Notes: generated by a model from the sequence alone, not told the origin. DNA of 64,000 bases from Durusdinium trenchii (GCA_963970005.1 CAXAMN010027472.1:284107-348106); one strand, 5' to 3'; counted from the stretch's first letter, positions 35,258-47,609 are shown. Made by a program: numbers and translations.

Positions 35258-37182
35258 CTCGGCTGAAACGAACGAATCTGGGACCATCTATATGGGTGTG
35301 TGGCATTTTAAAAGTGTTGGTCTACCTTCGGAAGGTCACCCTATTTTAATGCACACCCGCTGCTGAGAACATCTCCCCAAAGAGAGGGGATGGCCCGGAT
35401 TCCAATTTTCTATGTGGGGATCTACGAACTTCTGTCTGATTCTATCTATTTGGAAGTCTTTTTCCTTGTCAATCCCCTTTACAGGTCAGGAACGGATCTC
35501 ATTTGACTGGACTTGGTCATACAAAAACACTATTAAGAGGTGTCAGACTGGACTTGTAGGGATCAGAAACTTTCAGAAAGACATATTATATATAAAGAAT
35601 TGCAAAAAAAGACCTTGGAAAAGGAGACATTGGTCTACCTTGACCTGACTTTATGCGTACTGAAAATAGGAACCCGTTTTCTGAGGTGAGTACATCCTGA
35701 GACTCCAGGTGCATTTCAGGGCCGCCGGTGTGGAATTTTCCCCAGAAACTGTTTTTCGTGAAACTCTCTTGCACTGGTCGCGCACGGCAAAGGAAGGGAC
35801 TGGCCCAAGCCTTTTCCGGACGGTTCATCCTCCTAAAAACGGGGTCCACGAGCATCCTATCGACTTGGAATTGCTGTCCAGGCAACGGAAAAAGCAGCAA
35901 AACATATTAATTCCCCATGCAAGGGGATGAAACCCAGAAGGCTTTTTTTGTTTTTCAGCCAGGCTCTAGGGTTAGTCTGGAGATGCTCAATTTCAGTCAC
36001 CACCTACCTATCATCCATCCCTTAGGTTTTGCGGTTTTCGGGTGATTGTTATCTTCCCGAACGATCTACAGGGAATCCGATTGTATAATACTGCATGATA
36101 GGAACCAGTGGCGGTTGAGTCCTTTCAAAAAAGGAGCGCGCTTCCGCACTACTGTTGGAAGAAAGTAGAAAAAACTCCCAAATTCACCACCAAAACACCA
36201 GAAATAAATACCATGGTGTCTTTCTATCTCTGGTGGTGCAAGATTTCTTCCTTCGGAAGTAGGACTGAACCCTTTGAACCCATGCTGCATCATTCCTGTA
36301 AGCGCCCAACGGTGAGACTCGTTTCGGATGGACACATGGAGCCCTCTCCCTCTGAAAGTCTTGATCCTATGCAGCCAGAAGTAGGGAACCCTCCTTCTTT
36401 TGCATGCGTACTTGGAGCCATTCTTGCGTGCATTCGTACTCCTCCCTTCCCCTGATGCAGAAAAAACAATTACTGTAACAACTTGCATCGAGGGAATTCT
36501 TATGGTCTGTGAAGGCTCTGAAATCATTCATAATTGATAAGAACTATATACCTGGAGCATCCAATGGGTGCCCAATGGAAGCCCACAAGTGTTCTAAGTG
36601 TAGGCACAGGCGGTGGGGCGGTCGGGCTGGGCGGATTTTCCTGGTGCACATGTTCCGACTCCCCGTGCCCATCTCAACTGATGGGAAACTGTTTAATGAT
36701 CAACCAAGCATGAACCGGCCACTCTGGGTGAACCTTTGGGAAGAAAAGAAACTCACCAGGGCAGCACAGTGCACCTTGGGTTGCTTTGGTCAAGAGGTTC
36801 TCCATATTCACCGAGCATGAACCGTGGACCAAAAGGCCACAGAAACTTCAGAACACGACGGTCTCCCACGATGGATTTTCATGGTCATTTGACGCCATGA
36901 AAACAGGTGCTCTCTGAGCTTCACCAAGTTCACCTTTAGGTCGCTCCGACAGCTCCCCTCCGTCGGCTCCGAAAAGAAGCTGGGTGCCATGTGGGCGTGT
37001 ATTTGAAAATACGGAGACTCTCAATGAGTATAGACAGTATAGATCTATTATGTGTTGTCTATGTCGTTCCTTCTACCAGGAGGTCAAACTGGGAGGACTC
37101 CCTATTTTGTAATCCACGCCCATGTCGAGCCGAATTTTCGGGTCACCGTGGCCACCTGCCACGCCACGATTGCTGTTGCTGC

Positions 37183-37215
37183 CCTCATCAGCGACACTCT
37201 GGAGCACTTCGGTGC
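37183..37215 (-). CDS. P5-type ATPase micro-exon: GGTEVLQ
   Basis: A 33-nt exon encoding (G)TEVLQSVADE(G), between CGTGAG and a GC donor. The GGTxVLQ motif of the actuator domain is highly specific for P5 ATPases. Entry phase (2 nt to complete the codon) and exit phase (1 nt) fit the flanking exons exactly. Confidence 0.75.
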
Positions 37216-38585
37216 CTCACGATAGGCTTTTGTGACTTTAGTGCTTGAAACCACCGAGGTGGGAAGGGGGGGAAGGTCAGAGACAGCGAATCGGACCTAA
37301 GCATTTGAATGGCAGATGTCCTGCTCTTCAACTAATTGTAGTAAGTGGTGCTCCACAAGACATCTCCTTTCTGAAGAGAAAGCTGGTGGGACAAAGTCAG
37401 GCGACAGAATCACTGACTTCACTACACTCCTACACACTGGAAGTGGAGTTCACCCCTGTTCGTAAAGGAAAACCTCCATGTCCGTCGGAGGTTATAACAA
37501 AACACGATTTGGAACAGAGCTGACCCGCCATGGATCTGTTTGTCCCCCAAGGCAATCACCAGTTCTAGCTGTTTGGCATGTTTGGATCACGGCAGTAGCA
37601 GGTCTCTGGGATGTCCACGCACTACGGAACTCGAACACGGTTTTTTGGAAAAAGAAAAACACAGGCAGAACTATATACTTATGCTGCACTCGCGCAGGAC
37701 GGAGCCATCTCTTCCAACCTGCCATATTAACTCACCATCTTTCGTAGCCTTCCAAAACCATTGAAAGAAAGGACAATCTGGCGTTAAGTAGTACTAGTAT
37801 AGTGTGTCCTTAGTTAAATCATGGTTGTTCCCCCCGCCCTCATCTTATAAACTACTGCTACAGGGCTAGATGTTCCCTCTTCCCCAGCTAGGTCTTTCTT
37901 CAGACCCACGAGATCTAGTCTAGTCCTACATGTGTGTTTTGAATCATCAGTCCAGAGACCCTCTCACACCCAGCCCAACATCAACTGACAAGAAAACCAC
38001 ACCCACCATCGCTCCCTACTGCTTCCAAGCATTCCTTGCCATTCCTTGCCCAAATGTTCACCAAACATTCCACAGTGCACAGCTTTCGCTATCTAAATCC
38101 TGTGATCAACTAAGCACCGCGGCACGTTCTTCGCACTCGTGCAACGCACCGTCGCGTTCTTCGCCTGCAAAGATGCCGTGCTTCTTGCCATGGGCCTGGT
38201 AGTCGAAGGGCAAAGGGTTCATGGGCTCGACCGCGACCTCCAAGGAATCACTTCAAGCCCAAGGACTTGGAGTTGCTACAATTCAACCCGCTGAGGGAAA
38301 AAAGACTGAAGAGGATTCACACCATAGATGGAACATCACCCTTTCTCCGGAAAAGCATGACCATGAAAAACGAAATTATATAGGAAAGAAGAACCCTCCC
38401 TTGAGTCACATCTAGTCGCATGCAGAGGCTAAAGTATATAACGGGTCACCCAAGAAGAGAACCCTGGAATCCAGGGATGCTGTTTTCAAAACCAACCATC
38501 TACCATATACCTGGTTTTGACTCCCTTGGATTATTTTGGACACTTGAATGCAAGGAGAAAGCCAAGACTTTTTCTTTCATCCTGC

Positions 38586-38658
38586 CATTCACGGAAACTG
38601 GTTGTAGAGATGATACCATTTGGACATGAGCGTCATGAGCTCTGCTTGGGGCTCCGTC
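38586..38658 (-). CDS. P5-type ATPase exon between TGE and GGT motifs
   Basis: A 73-nt exon after CTTCAG, encoding DGAPSRAHDAHVQMVSSLQP then VSVN and the first base of glycine; the donor is GC. It fills the variable loop between LTGE and GGTEVLQ and joins both neighbours in phase. The sequence itself is not conserved in the family, so the call rests on position and phase. Confidence 0.55.
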
Positions 38659-39032
38659 CTGAAGCGCCAGACACCCACAGGCACCCACACGCCCGCCCTG
38701 CAAAGCAACCCGAACCACCACGAAGCCCTTGGATCAACGGGACCATGGACCAACCGGTCCAAGCTCGCAGTCGCTTGAAGCCACTCCACCGAAGCTTGGA
38801 TTTCAGGAACTTTCGGGAAAGAAAGAAACGGCCAGGGCTTCACCCAGCTCGGGAAAGCAAACATAGGATTCTACTGGAACCCACATAAGACACACCCACA
38901 TCACCCAGTTCTTGGCTTCACCCACTCTCCCCCAGAAAAGAACAGCCCAAAGCTGCCAACGCCCACGTTGCACCGCTCCCACTCCGACGGCTCCGAGAAC
39001 CTCGCGCCGGTTTCGAAGGCGGTCGATCAGGC

Positions 39033-39069
39033 CTTTTGCAGCGGCATCGGTTCTCCCGTGAGCATGCTC
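39033..39069 (-). CDS. P5-type ATPase micro-exon: actuator TGE motif
   Basis: A 37-nt exon encoding SMLTGEPMPLQK, after CTGGAG and before a GC donor. TGE is the dephosphorylation motif of the actuator domain. The usual continuation in P5 is SVP, here PMP. Combined with the preceding exon it yields VVNESMLTGE. Confidence 0.8.
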
Positions 39070-39216
39070 CTCCAGTATCAGTCCGAAGGTGCTTTGGGTT
39101 TTGGAGGGGAGGTTCCAATTTGGTGGGTTGAGGGTTGAGGGTTGACAGTGAAGAGACGGAAGCCAAAAGAGCTCCGAACGGCCACCATCCGGTTGAGGGT
39201 TGAGTGTGATGGGCCA

Positions 39217-39323
39217 ACTCCCTGGAATCATCATGGGCCAACGTGGATGGCATGTCCCTAGAAGGATTGCGACTTTCCTCTACAAATCGGTGGTTGTCCA
39301 CTTTCATGATGATTCCAGGGAGT
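39217..39323. repeat. perfect 19-bp inverted repeat, 69-bp spacer
   Basis: ACTCCCTGGAATCATCATG at 39217-39235 and its exact complement at 39305-39323. Partial pairing continues inside (CCAACGTGGA with GGTTGTCCAC). Possible small foldback element. Confidence 0.85.
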
Positions 39324-40683
39324 GTCATCTGATCTTGGGCAGATTCCTTGTGATGTGGGTCCTGCCCAACATAGTATACACTAAGCAACAAAAACACTTG
39401 TTTGAACAGGGTCAGTGAACAAAAAACAACACAATGTGTTCGATGCAAACCCAATGTTGTTGAACAGAAGGTTGTTCAGGATGTTTCACTGACCCCTTTC
39501 TCATCCTGTCTCACCATTCCGCCCACAGTAGATCATGAATTGGGTCTACGTGCCCACCTGAAGGACTCTCAAGCTTGAACCCACCTGAAGGACTTCCATG
39601 ATAAAAACAACAAACATCTTCTGGTTTGCATACCAAAAGATTGATGCCAAAGGTCATGGCAAAATCCTTCGTTCACTTGCTCACAGGGGGGAAGTAAATA
39701 CATGTATGTAATAAAACTATGTGTTAGTAAGGGTATGTAAGGGTATGGTTTGGGTTGGGCACAGGTTGAAAAAACATAATGTTTTTGCAAGACCGCTTTA
39801 TGTATTCCAAAGTACAAGTTAGCCGGTAAAATGGCACGGGTTTGGCGCAGGTTTGTTGTCCACCCGCTATTTTGTATAACCAAATCCTCAAGTGGTCACT
39901 TCCTTACCTTCCAAAAACCGAGCAAATCACCAAAAAGAAACTGTATACCTATACTACTCGTTGAATTACCGTTAGCAAGTGCCAAATGTGCTGTGGAGTC
40001 TGGACCTCAGGCAGAAACCTGGATCTCAGGCACAAATGGACACTCATTCAGGGCCTCGATTCATCAACAATGTCCTTTCTGCATGCGAAGAATTAAGGGG
40101 TTTGACAAAACCACAATATGTTTTCTGGAGAAACCCAATGTATTTCAGAATGCATGTGAATTCCCGCTTTCAATCCTTTTATTTAACAGGTATAGGGGTG
40201 CTTAGGGATGCTTGAGGTACATAATAAAATCTAAAGCTTTGTTTCCCGTCTCTAGGGTTCACCCAGCAATCAATCCAACCACGGCGGCCTGCCTCTAATC
40301 CCGAGTACCTGTTTAAAAACACGACCTAAGTAAAAATGCATGTCGGAAACCCATAAAGTTTGTATGTCTTTATATATGACCGCCTTACTCAGGAATGGTC
40401 GGCGGTATGAGGCGCTATGTCAACCTTCGGTGGCCCTCCGTGCAGAAAAAAGGTGACCGTTCAGTCATGTTCCGTCGTTTCTTGTTGTTGGCCGTTAGGC
40501 TCCGTGACCTCTTCCGTCACCTCTTTTCCCCCTGCTCTTGTCAAAATAGTCCACCCAAACGCTCCCAGTCTCTCGGCCGACCAGTCTCTCGCTCGGTCTC
40601 GCTCGACCAGTCTCGTCCGATCCGTCGGGTCGGGTCGTTGTCCGATCCGTCGTCGGGCCACGTGAATTCAGGGGCCAAGGGGC

Positions 40684-40745
40684 TCATTGACCACTGCGCA
40701 CCCGGAAACCAGAACCAAATCTGCAGAAGCTACGCCATCAGCCAC
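40684..40745 (-). CDS. P5-type ATPase exon: ADLVLVSGCAVVNE
   Basis: A 62-nt exon after TCGCAG encoding VADGVASADLVLVSGCAVVN and two bases of glutamate; the donor is GC. It matches the P5 pattern '(P)CDlvLl.G..vVNE'. An alternative acceptor (CTGCAG at 40730) would shorten it, but the longer form keeps phase 0 with the preceding exon. Confidence 0.8.
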
Positions 40746-41511
40746 CTGCGAGGCTGTGAGCTCAGGTGAGCGGCGCGCGCTTGGCGCGCGCGCGCGGTTG
40801 GGAGCACGTGATGGATGCGAGATCAGTACGTCAAGTGTTACATGGACAGAAGGTTCTAGTAAATACATGCATGTATATTGGTTGCTCACGTGGCGGTATC
40901 CCAATTTATTAATCAATGAATAGCCAAAAGGCTATCTCTGGGACAGAAGGGAAGGGGTTCTCATGGTTAAGTCCAAGACATTTCGGTGGAAGGTCTTGGA
41001 CCGAGGTCGACCTTGGATCAGTGGCCGAATCACATCTTCGGTCAGATCTCCGGTCATTCGTGACCTTTCCCAATCACATGCAGAGTCACATGACCGAGGT
41101 TGTGCCGAGGTGGAATCGCGTAGCCGTCCGAGGCAGATGGGCAAGTCCGTCCGCCGTAGCGAGGACGAAAGCGGCGTTGACTGAACCGGTTTTGATGTAG
41201 CTGACCGTCTTTTTTCGGTGAGATCAACAGTAGAATGACCGTCTTGAAGCGCTCAATCAATTATGGTCAAACAATAAAATACATTATGACACAACTGTCA
41301 CCCACACAGCAGTACGCTGGAAGCCACACATTCATAAACACCAGACTCTGTCAGTAAAACCATCCTCCTCCACCAAGCTATAAGAATCCAACCTAATCTC
41401 TCTTGACGTTGGGATGTCCTTCCATCATCCAACCAGATCGATCCAAATCCACCGGAAGGACCCCCGTGCCAACAGACCGCCGTTCCATCGACCGTTCCGC
41501 GCACACATCGC

Positions 41512-41553
41512 CTGAAGCACATCTCCCAGCACGAGTTCGGTGGCAGGCACTTC
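41512..41553 (-). CDS. P5-type ATPase micro-exon: ELVPGD-like
   Basis: A 42-nt exon encoding EVPATELVLGDVLQ, between TCTCAG and a GC donor. It matches 'S.ELVPGDv' of P-type ATPases with leucine in place of the usual proline. Confidence 0.75.
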
Positions 41554-42136
41554 CTGAGACAGCATTCGACAGGGCCGGGCCACGCTGCGAGAACGAGCCC
41601 AGCTGCGAGCTGCGAGTTCGCAGCATGTGTTTCACAGTCTGAGATCGAGAAAAAGCGGCTCAGTTTATCAGTAGACGTGATGGTGATTCCAATTGATTCA
41701 TATTGATTTCTTCACTTCAAGAGATATAGACTCTTCACTTCCAGTTGATTCAGTCGATTCTTACTTCAGTGGTTCTTCCAGCTGATTTCCCCCAAAAAAA
41801 AGACAGCTCCTGCGAACCACGTCGCCTCTTTCGCCGAACCCGCCCCTGGCTCTGACCCCTTCGTCGTCGGCAGGTCCAGTCACAAAACCGTCCGGAAGCG
41901 ATGCTAGTCAAGGTTCTTTCTCCCACCCACTCTCGGGCTCCAGTCGGACTCCTTCTAAGAAGCGGGGTGTGTTGGCATGGATGTTGGTGTATGTTGATGT
42001 ATATACATCCAATTGCTAACACGTGTTTGATGGGTCGTATTTCAAGACTTTCTTGTGAGGTTTAATGGCCAGGCTTTGGAGGTGAGTGAACGGCGCACCC
42101 AACGCCGCTGCGATTCGGACGAGAAAGCCCAGTGTC

Positions 42137-42196
42137 GATCCACTGGCCGTTGCGCAGCACTTGTTCCATGCGGGTCGCTCCCTGCGCGGCCATCTC
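42137..42196 (-). CDS. P5-type ATPase exon: LRNGQW segment
   Basis: A 60-nt exon after CCACAG encoding EMAAQGATRMEQVLRNGQWI; the donor is GA (GACACT). This is the 'lr.M......V.R.G.W..v' stretch that precedes ELVPGD in P5 pumps. Joined to the next exon it reads QWIEVPATELVLGD without a gap. Confidence 0.75.
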
Positions 42197-44156
42197 CTGT
42201 GGGGATGTGAGGTGCGTCCATCGAAAAAAAACAGAAGGAACTCAGAAAAAGAACGCACAAAAGATCTGATTGATATATTTGTATTGATCGTTTTTGTTCT
42301 GGAATGATCTCCTTATTTGCTCCTTATTTGTCGATGTGATTTGGGCCAACTGACGGGTGCAACTCGGGAGGGACTGAAGAAAGTTGCACTTGTGAAGAAA
42401 TATGGACTTTTGAGTCAACATTCAATATTTCACTTATCTAGTCTGAAAATGAACAATGATCGCTTCTGGCCACAACATGTGAGCGTCTGCCAAAACGCTT
42501 TGCTACCGAAGAGGACATGATTCAACAAAAGTATCGCGTTTGAGATGGGCCTATCGCTTTTCAAGCCCCAGCCACAGTTTCAATTCAACATAGCCGCTGA
42601 ACATATCCAAAAGCTGCAGTGATATGATGATCGCTCTTGAGATGGGTCTTTTGCAGGTGCTTGCCAAATTGGAATTCACGTCCGCTCTTTAATAAATTGC
42701 AGCGTGGCAAACAACGGTTTTCGTGCGGGCACTTGGAATGTTAAAGCAGCCAATGGAACTTACACACCAAGACAAACCTGTCTGGGTATCCTGGCTGGAC
42801 TACCGTACACTATTATCCAGGATCTCCAAACAGGACACCATCTCTGGATGGTCCAAGTAGAGTCCGGGTCTGTCTCTGACTCCAAAAGTCAAAATGTCAA
42901 GCTCGATCTAGGTATAGCCACTCTAGCCTTAGGAACCCTCCAGAATATGACTAAGTCACTCACCCTTGCCAAACTGAGACAATAATAGAAAATACAACAT
43001 ACCACGCATCCACATCACATAGAATCAAATAAACCATTGAATAGTCTAGAGCTAGTCTGTGTTCAAGTGATCAAAATGAACCAACAACAAACTAAAGAGG
43101 CGTGAAAAGCAGTTTTCTGGCTCTAGCTGCTAGGACCTCTACGCATATGCATACAACGCATACAACATACACAAAACTCACATGTCAAAAATGTCAAAAC
43201 GTCTGAAGATTCTGAAGAAAGCCACCTCATTGTCAGCAAGCCACCACAGTTCGTTTCCAAAAGCATCAACATGTTGCTGTTGAACTGGCTGACCCCTGCA
43301 CTGGTTGACCCCTGCACTCGGATCAGGCCGACGATCTGCTGCAAGCCAAGCATCAGCGATCTGCTGCTGATTCCGCCGGACGATCATCACGCTTGTCCTG
43401 GGAGCGAGCAAACGGGCCAGTGGAATGTATGGATTTACATATGGTGCCCATATTCAGGATGACTATAGTAGTGGATCTACTCCAGGAATGACATCCAGTT
43501 GACCCACCTGGGAACGATCTTTGCATGTCCTTGTGGGACCTCGGCGGACCAGATCTCCTCCGCTTGCAACGGATGCGATACTCTGTCCAAAAAACCATAG
43601 AGCCAATAGAGCAAAGCCCTTTGGTACCAGTGAACGCAGTGAAGGGCTGAACTGCAACCTGACATCCAACCATCGCCACGCGAAACGCCATCACAAGGGG
43701 GTTCCCCTCCCAACGAGACTGTCGCATAGCCACATGTGAATGCAGCCTGTGCGGTACATTCAAGAGTCTTGATAAAACACATCAAATCGCCCATAAGTCT
43801 GAATCAGACGCTGTACCTGTGGGTCGACTTGGGCTGTATTGGTTCTTAGCTGGTGCACGATTCGACGATTCTGGACAAATTCTGAAACCACCAGGGAACA
43901 GGTTAAAAAACCTGTCTTGTGTCATACTCACAAATCTATCTGCTTGGTGCAGGATATTCTCCATCAAAGCAACAGAAATCTCTGGACGTTGGACCCAACT
44001 AGATACGGATTAGGGCCCTCAAAACGCACCTTTCAATAGACCCCAACCAAAAACACCTCTAAGATCCTTTAAGCCATACGGTATTCACATGAATGCATTG
44101 CACCATGGAAGATTTGAAGATCGGCCTCGCCTCCTCACCCCGCCCGAAGACCTCAC

Positions 44157-44233
44157 CGCCCGGAGTGTCCATGCTCCGCTGCCGAAGACCAGGAAGACCC
44201 ACAAGAATGCCACGTTCCTCAGCACAAAAAAAA
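44157..44233 (-). CDS. P5-type ATPase exon: membrane helix before the actuator domain
   Basis: A 77-nt exon after CGCCAG ending at GTGAGG, encoding FVLRNVAFLWVFLVFGSG then AWTLRA. It is a clear hydrophobic helix and its phase fits the next exon, giving TLRAEMAAQ, as expected for the second N-terminal membrane helix of the core. The helix itself has no diagnostic motif. Confidence 0.55.
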
Positions 44234-46250
44234 CTGGCGCCATCGAATCCAGGTATACCAATTAATGTCTCTTTTTCCTTGTGGGGTATGTGTTTTTTTT
44301 TTTTTTTTTCGATGCTTTTCATGTCTTTCTTACAGACCCAGACTCCAAACACTGGTCAAACTGACCTCCTCGAGGAGTGTGAACTTGTATGACCAAATCC
44401 AGTAAGATGAGCAGGCCTTTGACCTGTAGGGAATGTGTGATGGGCAAGTTTACTTAAGAAGGTAACGGGTGGGCACCTGCTTCGAGACTCATCAGGCTTC
44501 CTTGCGCATCATTGATGCAAAGGATTGCCAAGGACAAAGCCAACACGGCCATAGGGGCCATCCACGTCACGATCCCAAGGAGTCCAAGAACCATCATATA
44601 TGCTTTACTAAGGATTTCACAAGCACCAGCGGTTCACCATTCCGTTCCTGCAATGGTCGAACCCGTTTTCGGCCCAGAACATCGGCGCATGGGGCGACCA
44701 TCAGGTTCCACTCAGAGTGATCCGACAGACACGACGGAGTCGCCGCAGTCGTCGTTTTGGTCGGGTCCCACACAAACCGAATCCAGGCACAACCTGTCTG
44801 GGCCAGCCAGCCTGCCATATGTGGTTCAAACGAGGCATATACAGTAATTGTTCCATACATGGCATGGGGTGTTTGTTTTTGTGTGTTGTCCTTCAAATCT
44901 TGAAAGCTGCTTGGCACGAGCTGCGCAAAAACAACGCATTCTCACATCAAATTTCAGCGCACATGCAGGGTGAGCCAGAAACCTCTCAACAGTTTCTTGT
45001 GAGTTCTTGTTCAGACCGGGCCGGAAGAGGATTAAGAAACTCACAAATCCTCCGCTGAGCTTTTACAGCGTTCTATGTGTTGTACGGGCTCATTGGACCC
45101 TCATAGCTAGGGTTTTGACCCTCGCCCTAATTAGGGCTTTGGACCTCAAACATGGAGCAGTTTGAGGGTCCATGAGCCTCCTCAATCAATTACAGTATCT
45201 ACCTGGACAGACCCCTCCAAAGTACCTTAGAAAACGGGTCATGACCCGAACTAAACTTCAGGTACTAGTTTTAGTACGCATGTTCGAAGGCACATCTCCA
45301 GGTCGACTCCAAGGTACCTTTGATTTATACTCTGAAAAGATTCGATGTCACGGTTTACATCGTTCCTCAGACCAGGCACCACGCATTGGTGAAGGTGTAG
45401 CACCAAATACTCATCCTGCCCGACCGACGCATCAGTGGACAACGGTCGGCGTCCGATTGGTCGGCGTCAACCGGTCGAAAACCGTTCGAGGTCACCCAAC
45501 CGGTCGGCTGATTCAGAGCTCGTTGGTAGGTCAAATCAGGGTACCCTGGTGCCATGACCCCATTTTCTATATGGGTGTGAGTCCTCCTGATCGACCGCAG
45601 TGGTCCGAAGTTCCGGTGCCACGAAGCGTGACCCAAAAAAAGGAACAGCACGGACCATGCTACCCAAGGTGCGTGGAGTTTCTGATGTGAAGAGCAGATA
45701 GAGGTGAACATGTGCAGGTCTACATGGATCTACAGCTCGAAAATGGACATGGCCAACCATGCATGCATGCAGGTGATAAAGGAAGAAAGCTGGCACTGGC
45801 TCTGGCCACGTCTGTGAGGGATTCTTGAAATGACTCCGAGATCGACATGCAATGGCTTCGACCCCCTTCGACCCGGATTCGCTTCGCGGATTCGCGTCGA
45901 CCCCCTGGTGGGGTCGAATGGAGGCCCCTCAAGGACAGGCGAGGCGTTCCCTCTTCCGAGTGACGGTACGTGACGGTACTTCGGTGTGAAGCCGAAACGA
46001 AAGATGCCCTGTACTGGCCATTACAAGCTGGTTCCTGTACTGGCAAATGAACAAAGACTTCACAAACTTTGCAAGGACACCATAGGACACCTGGAAATTG
46101 GAATACTGGAATACTTGTTGTGCCTTTGAATATTGTATATCAGAACATGGAAGTGGAGCAGGGTCCCCTGAAATACTGATTTGCTGCATTTGAACATATG
46201 TTGTGTTTGTTGCTAGATGAACACAAGTTGGATCAAATTGGTGAGGCATC
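44234..46250. other. intronic stretch, no certain exon
   Basis: A patch at 44630-44760 is open on both strands (plus: PAMVEPVFGPEHRRMG; minus: EWNLMVAPCADVLGRKR) without a recognisable family. An ATPase exon with the first core membrane helix should lie between 44.2 and 59.9 kb but was not recognised. Confidence 0.3.
45087..45178. repeat. foldback element with 16/17-bp arms
   Basis: GGCTCATTGGACCCTCA at 45087-45103 pairs with TGAGGGTCCATGAGCC at 45163-45178 with one unpaired base. A 12-bp palindrome, CCCTAATTAGGG, lies between them. Confidence 0.8.
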
Positions 46251-46253
46251 CAG

Positions 46254-46487
46254 TGTAATGCAAAGTTAGGATTAATAAACCTCCCCTAGTTAATCCGAGC
46301 CCACAACGCCGCCGGAAATTGCCCAAATTAAAAGTATTATTCGCTGTTGATTTCCCCCCCTATTGTCTAATTTTCTACCAACAACCCCCCCCCAGTTAAT
46401 CCGAGCCTACACGGTCCAAAAAAAGTAATATTACTTTTAATAAGGGGTTAACTAGTGGAGGTTTATTTATCCTGACTTGACATTATA
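46254..46487. mobile_element. non-autonomous TIR element, about 234 bp
   Basis: The left end contains TGTAATGCAAAG then GGATTAATAAACCTCCCC. The right end near 46455-46487 is its inverted counterpart with a few changes (GGAGGTTTATTTATCC..CTTGACATTATA). Inside, the block AGTTAATCCGAGCC occurs twice (46289 and 46394). It has no coding capacity. A further copy of the right end lies at 47577-47609. Confidence 0.65.
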
Positions 46488-46536
46488 CTTGCTACTGCTG
46501 CTACTACTACTGCTGCTGCTGCTACTGCTACTACTG

Positions 46537-46580
<44 letters not shown>

Positions 46581-46935
46581 ACTGCTACTGCTACTGCTAC
46601 TAGCTACTGCTGTAGCTATTGCTGCTGCTGCTGCTGCTGTTTGATGAAATCCTTTACTTGAGGCCAGAGGGGGTGAACGAAAGCTAGCCGGGCTTCCGGT
46701 GGTCTGCTGCTGGTGCTGCTGCTGCTGGTGCTGCTGCTGCCGCTGCTGCGCTGGGCGCTGCTGCGCTGGGTGCTCTGCAGGCGCCGGGTCGTCTGCTGCT
46801 GCTGCTGCTGCTGGCGCTGGGTGGTCTGCTGCGGCTGCTGCTGCCGCGGCGTTGGGTATGCTGCTGCTGCTGCTGCTGCTGCCGCTGCTGCGCTGGGCGC
46901 TGCAGATGCTTGGTGTGCTGCAGCTGCTTGGTGGT
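46488..46935. repeat. CTG/CTA trinucleotide repeat tracts
   Basis: Mixed CTG and CTA repeats (46488-46640) and a second interrupted CTG-rich tract (46694-46925). The long Leu/Cys/Ala or Gln-rich frames seen here on either strand are a by-product of the repeat. Confidence 0.9.
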
Positions 46936-46965
46936 CCCGCTCACCGCGCGCAGGGGGGAGTCGAA

Positions 46966-46985
46966 CCGCCGGGGGGGGGGGGGGT
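46966..46985. repeat. poly-G run
   Basis: A run of thirteen or more G. Such runs are prone to sequencing error, so its length is uncertain. Confidence 0.8.
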
Positions 46986-47251
46986 CCATAAGATTGATTT
47001 AATCAATTATTTGAGGTTTCTGAGGTGCGTCCACCCCGTCACTTAACTTGCTAAAGCAAGAGCAACTCCAGCTAGCTAAGGCTAGCTTTCGTGAAAATGT
47101 CTAGGGCTCAGGGCCTATAAATTGCCTTATTAAAAAACAACTAAAAACAATCATTTGACAAGCTCACAAAGGGTACCCCTCACAAGGGCCGGTCCCCCAT
47201 CAATAATCTGCACTACTACCCCCTATTAATCTGATCCTGTGTCCCTGCCCA

Positions 47252-47467
47252 TCTACTACCTACTACTACCTACTACCTGCTACCTGCTACCTACTACCTG
47301 CTACCTACTACCTACCCTACTACTACCTACCCTACTACTACCTACCCTACTACTACCTACCCTACTACTACCTACTACTACCTACTACCTACTACCTACT
47401 ACCTACTACCTNNNNNNNNNNCTACCTACTACCTACTACCTACTACCTACTACCTACTACCTACTAC
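47252..47467. repeat. CTACTAC-type satellite with assembly gap
   Basis: Tandem CTACTAC/CTAC units interrupted by ten N at 47412-47421. True length unknown. The open frames across it are repeat artefacts. Confidence 0.95.
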
Positions 47468-47576
47468 CGACGACGACTGCGACTACGATGGCTCCCTGAG
47501 CCGATAATTCAGGGGGAATGGACCTCATGAGTGGTTATCTCATTCCTTGTTGACCTTGTTGACCTACCATGTGGGG

Positions 47577-47609
47577 GGGGAGGTTTATTAATCCGGTCTT
47601 TGCATTACA
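47577..47609. repeat. second copy of TIR end, inverted relative to 46254
   Basis: GGGGAGGTTTATTAATCC then CTTTGCATTACA matches the inverted left end at 46254-46286 at 30 of 33 positions. The pair could delimit a 1.36-kb element that contains the repeat tracts between them. Confidence 0.75.

Noticed and set aside
46699..47046. Long open frames rich in Cys, Leu, Ala or Gln
   Set aside because: By-products of CTG repeats, open in all frames of one strand.
47239..47499. Open frame rich in Leu, Pro, Thr and Tyr across the N gap
   Set aside because: By-product of the CTACTAC satellite.
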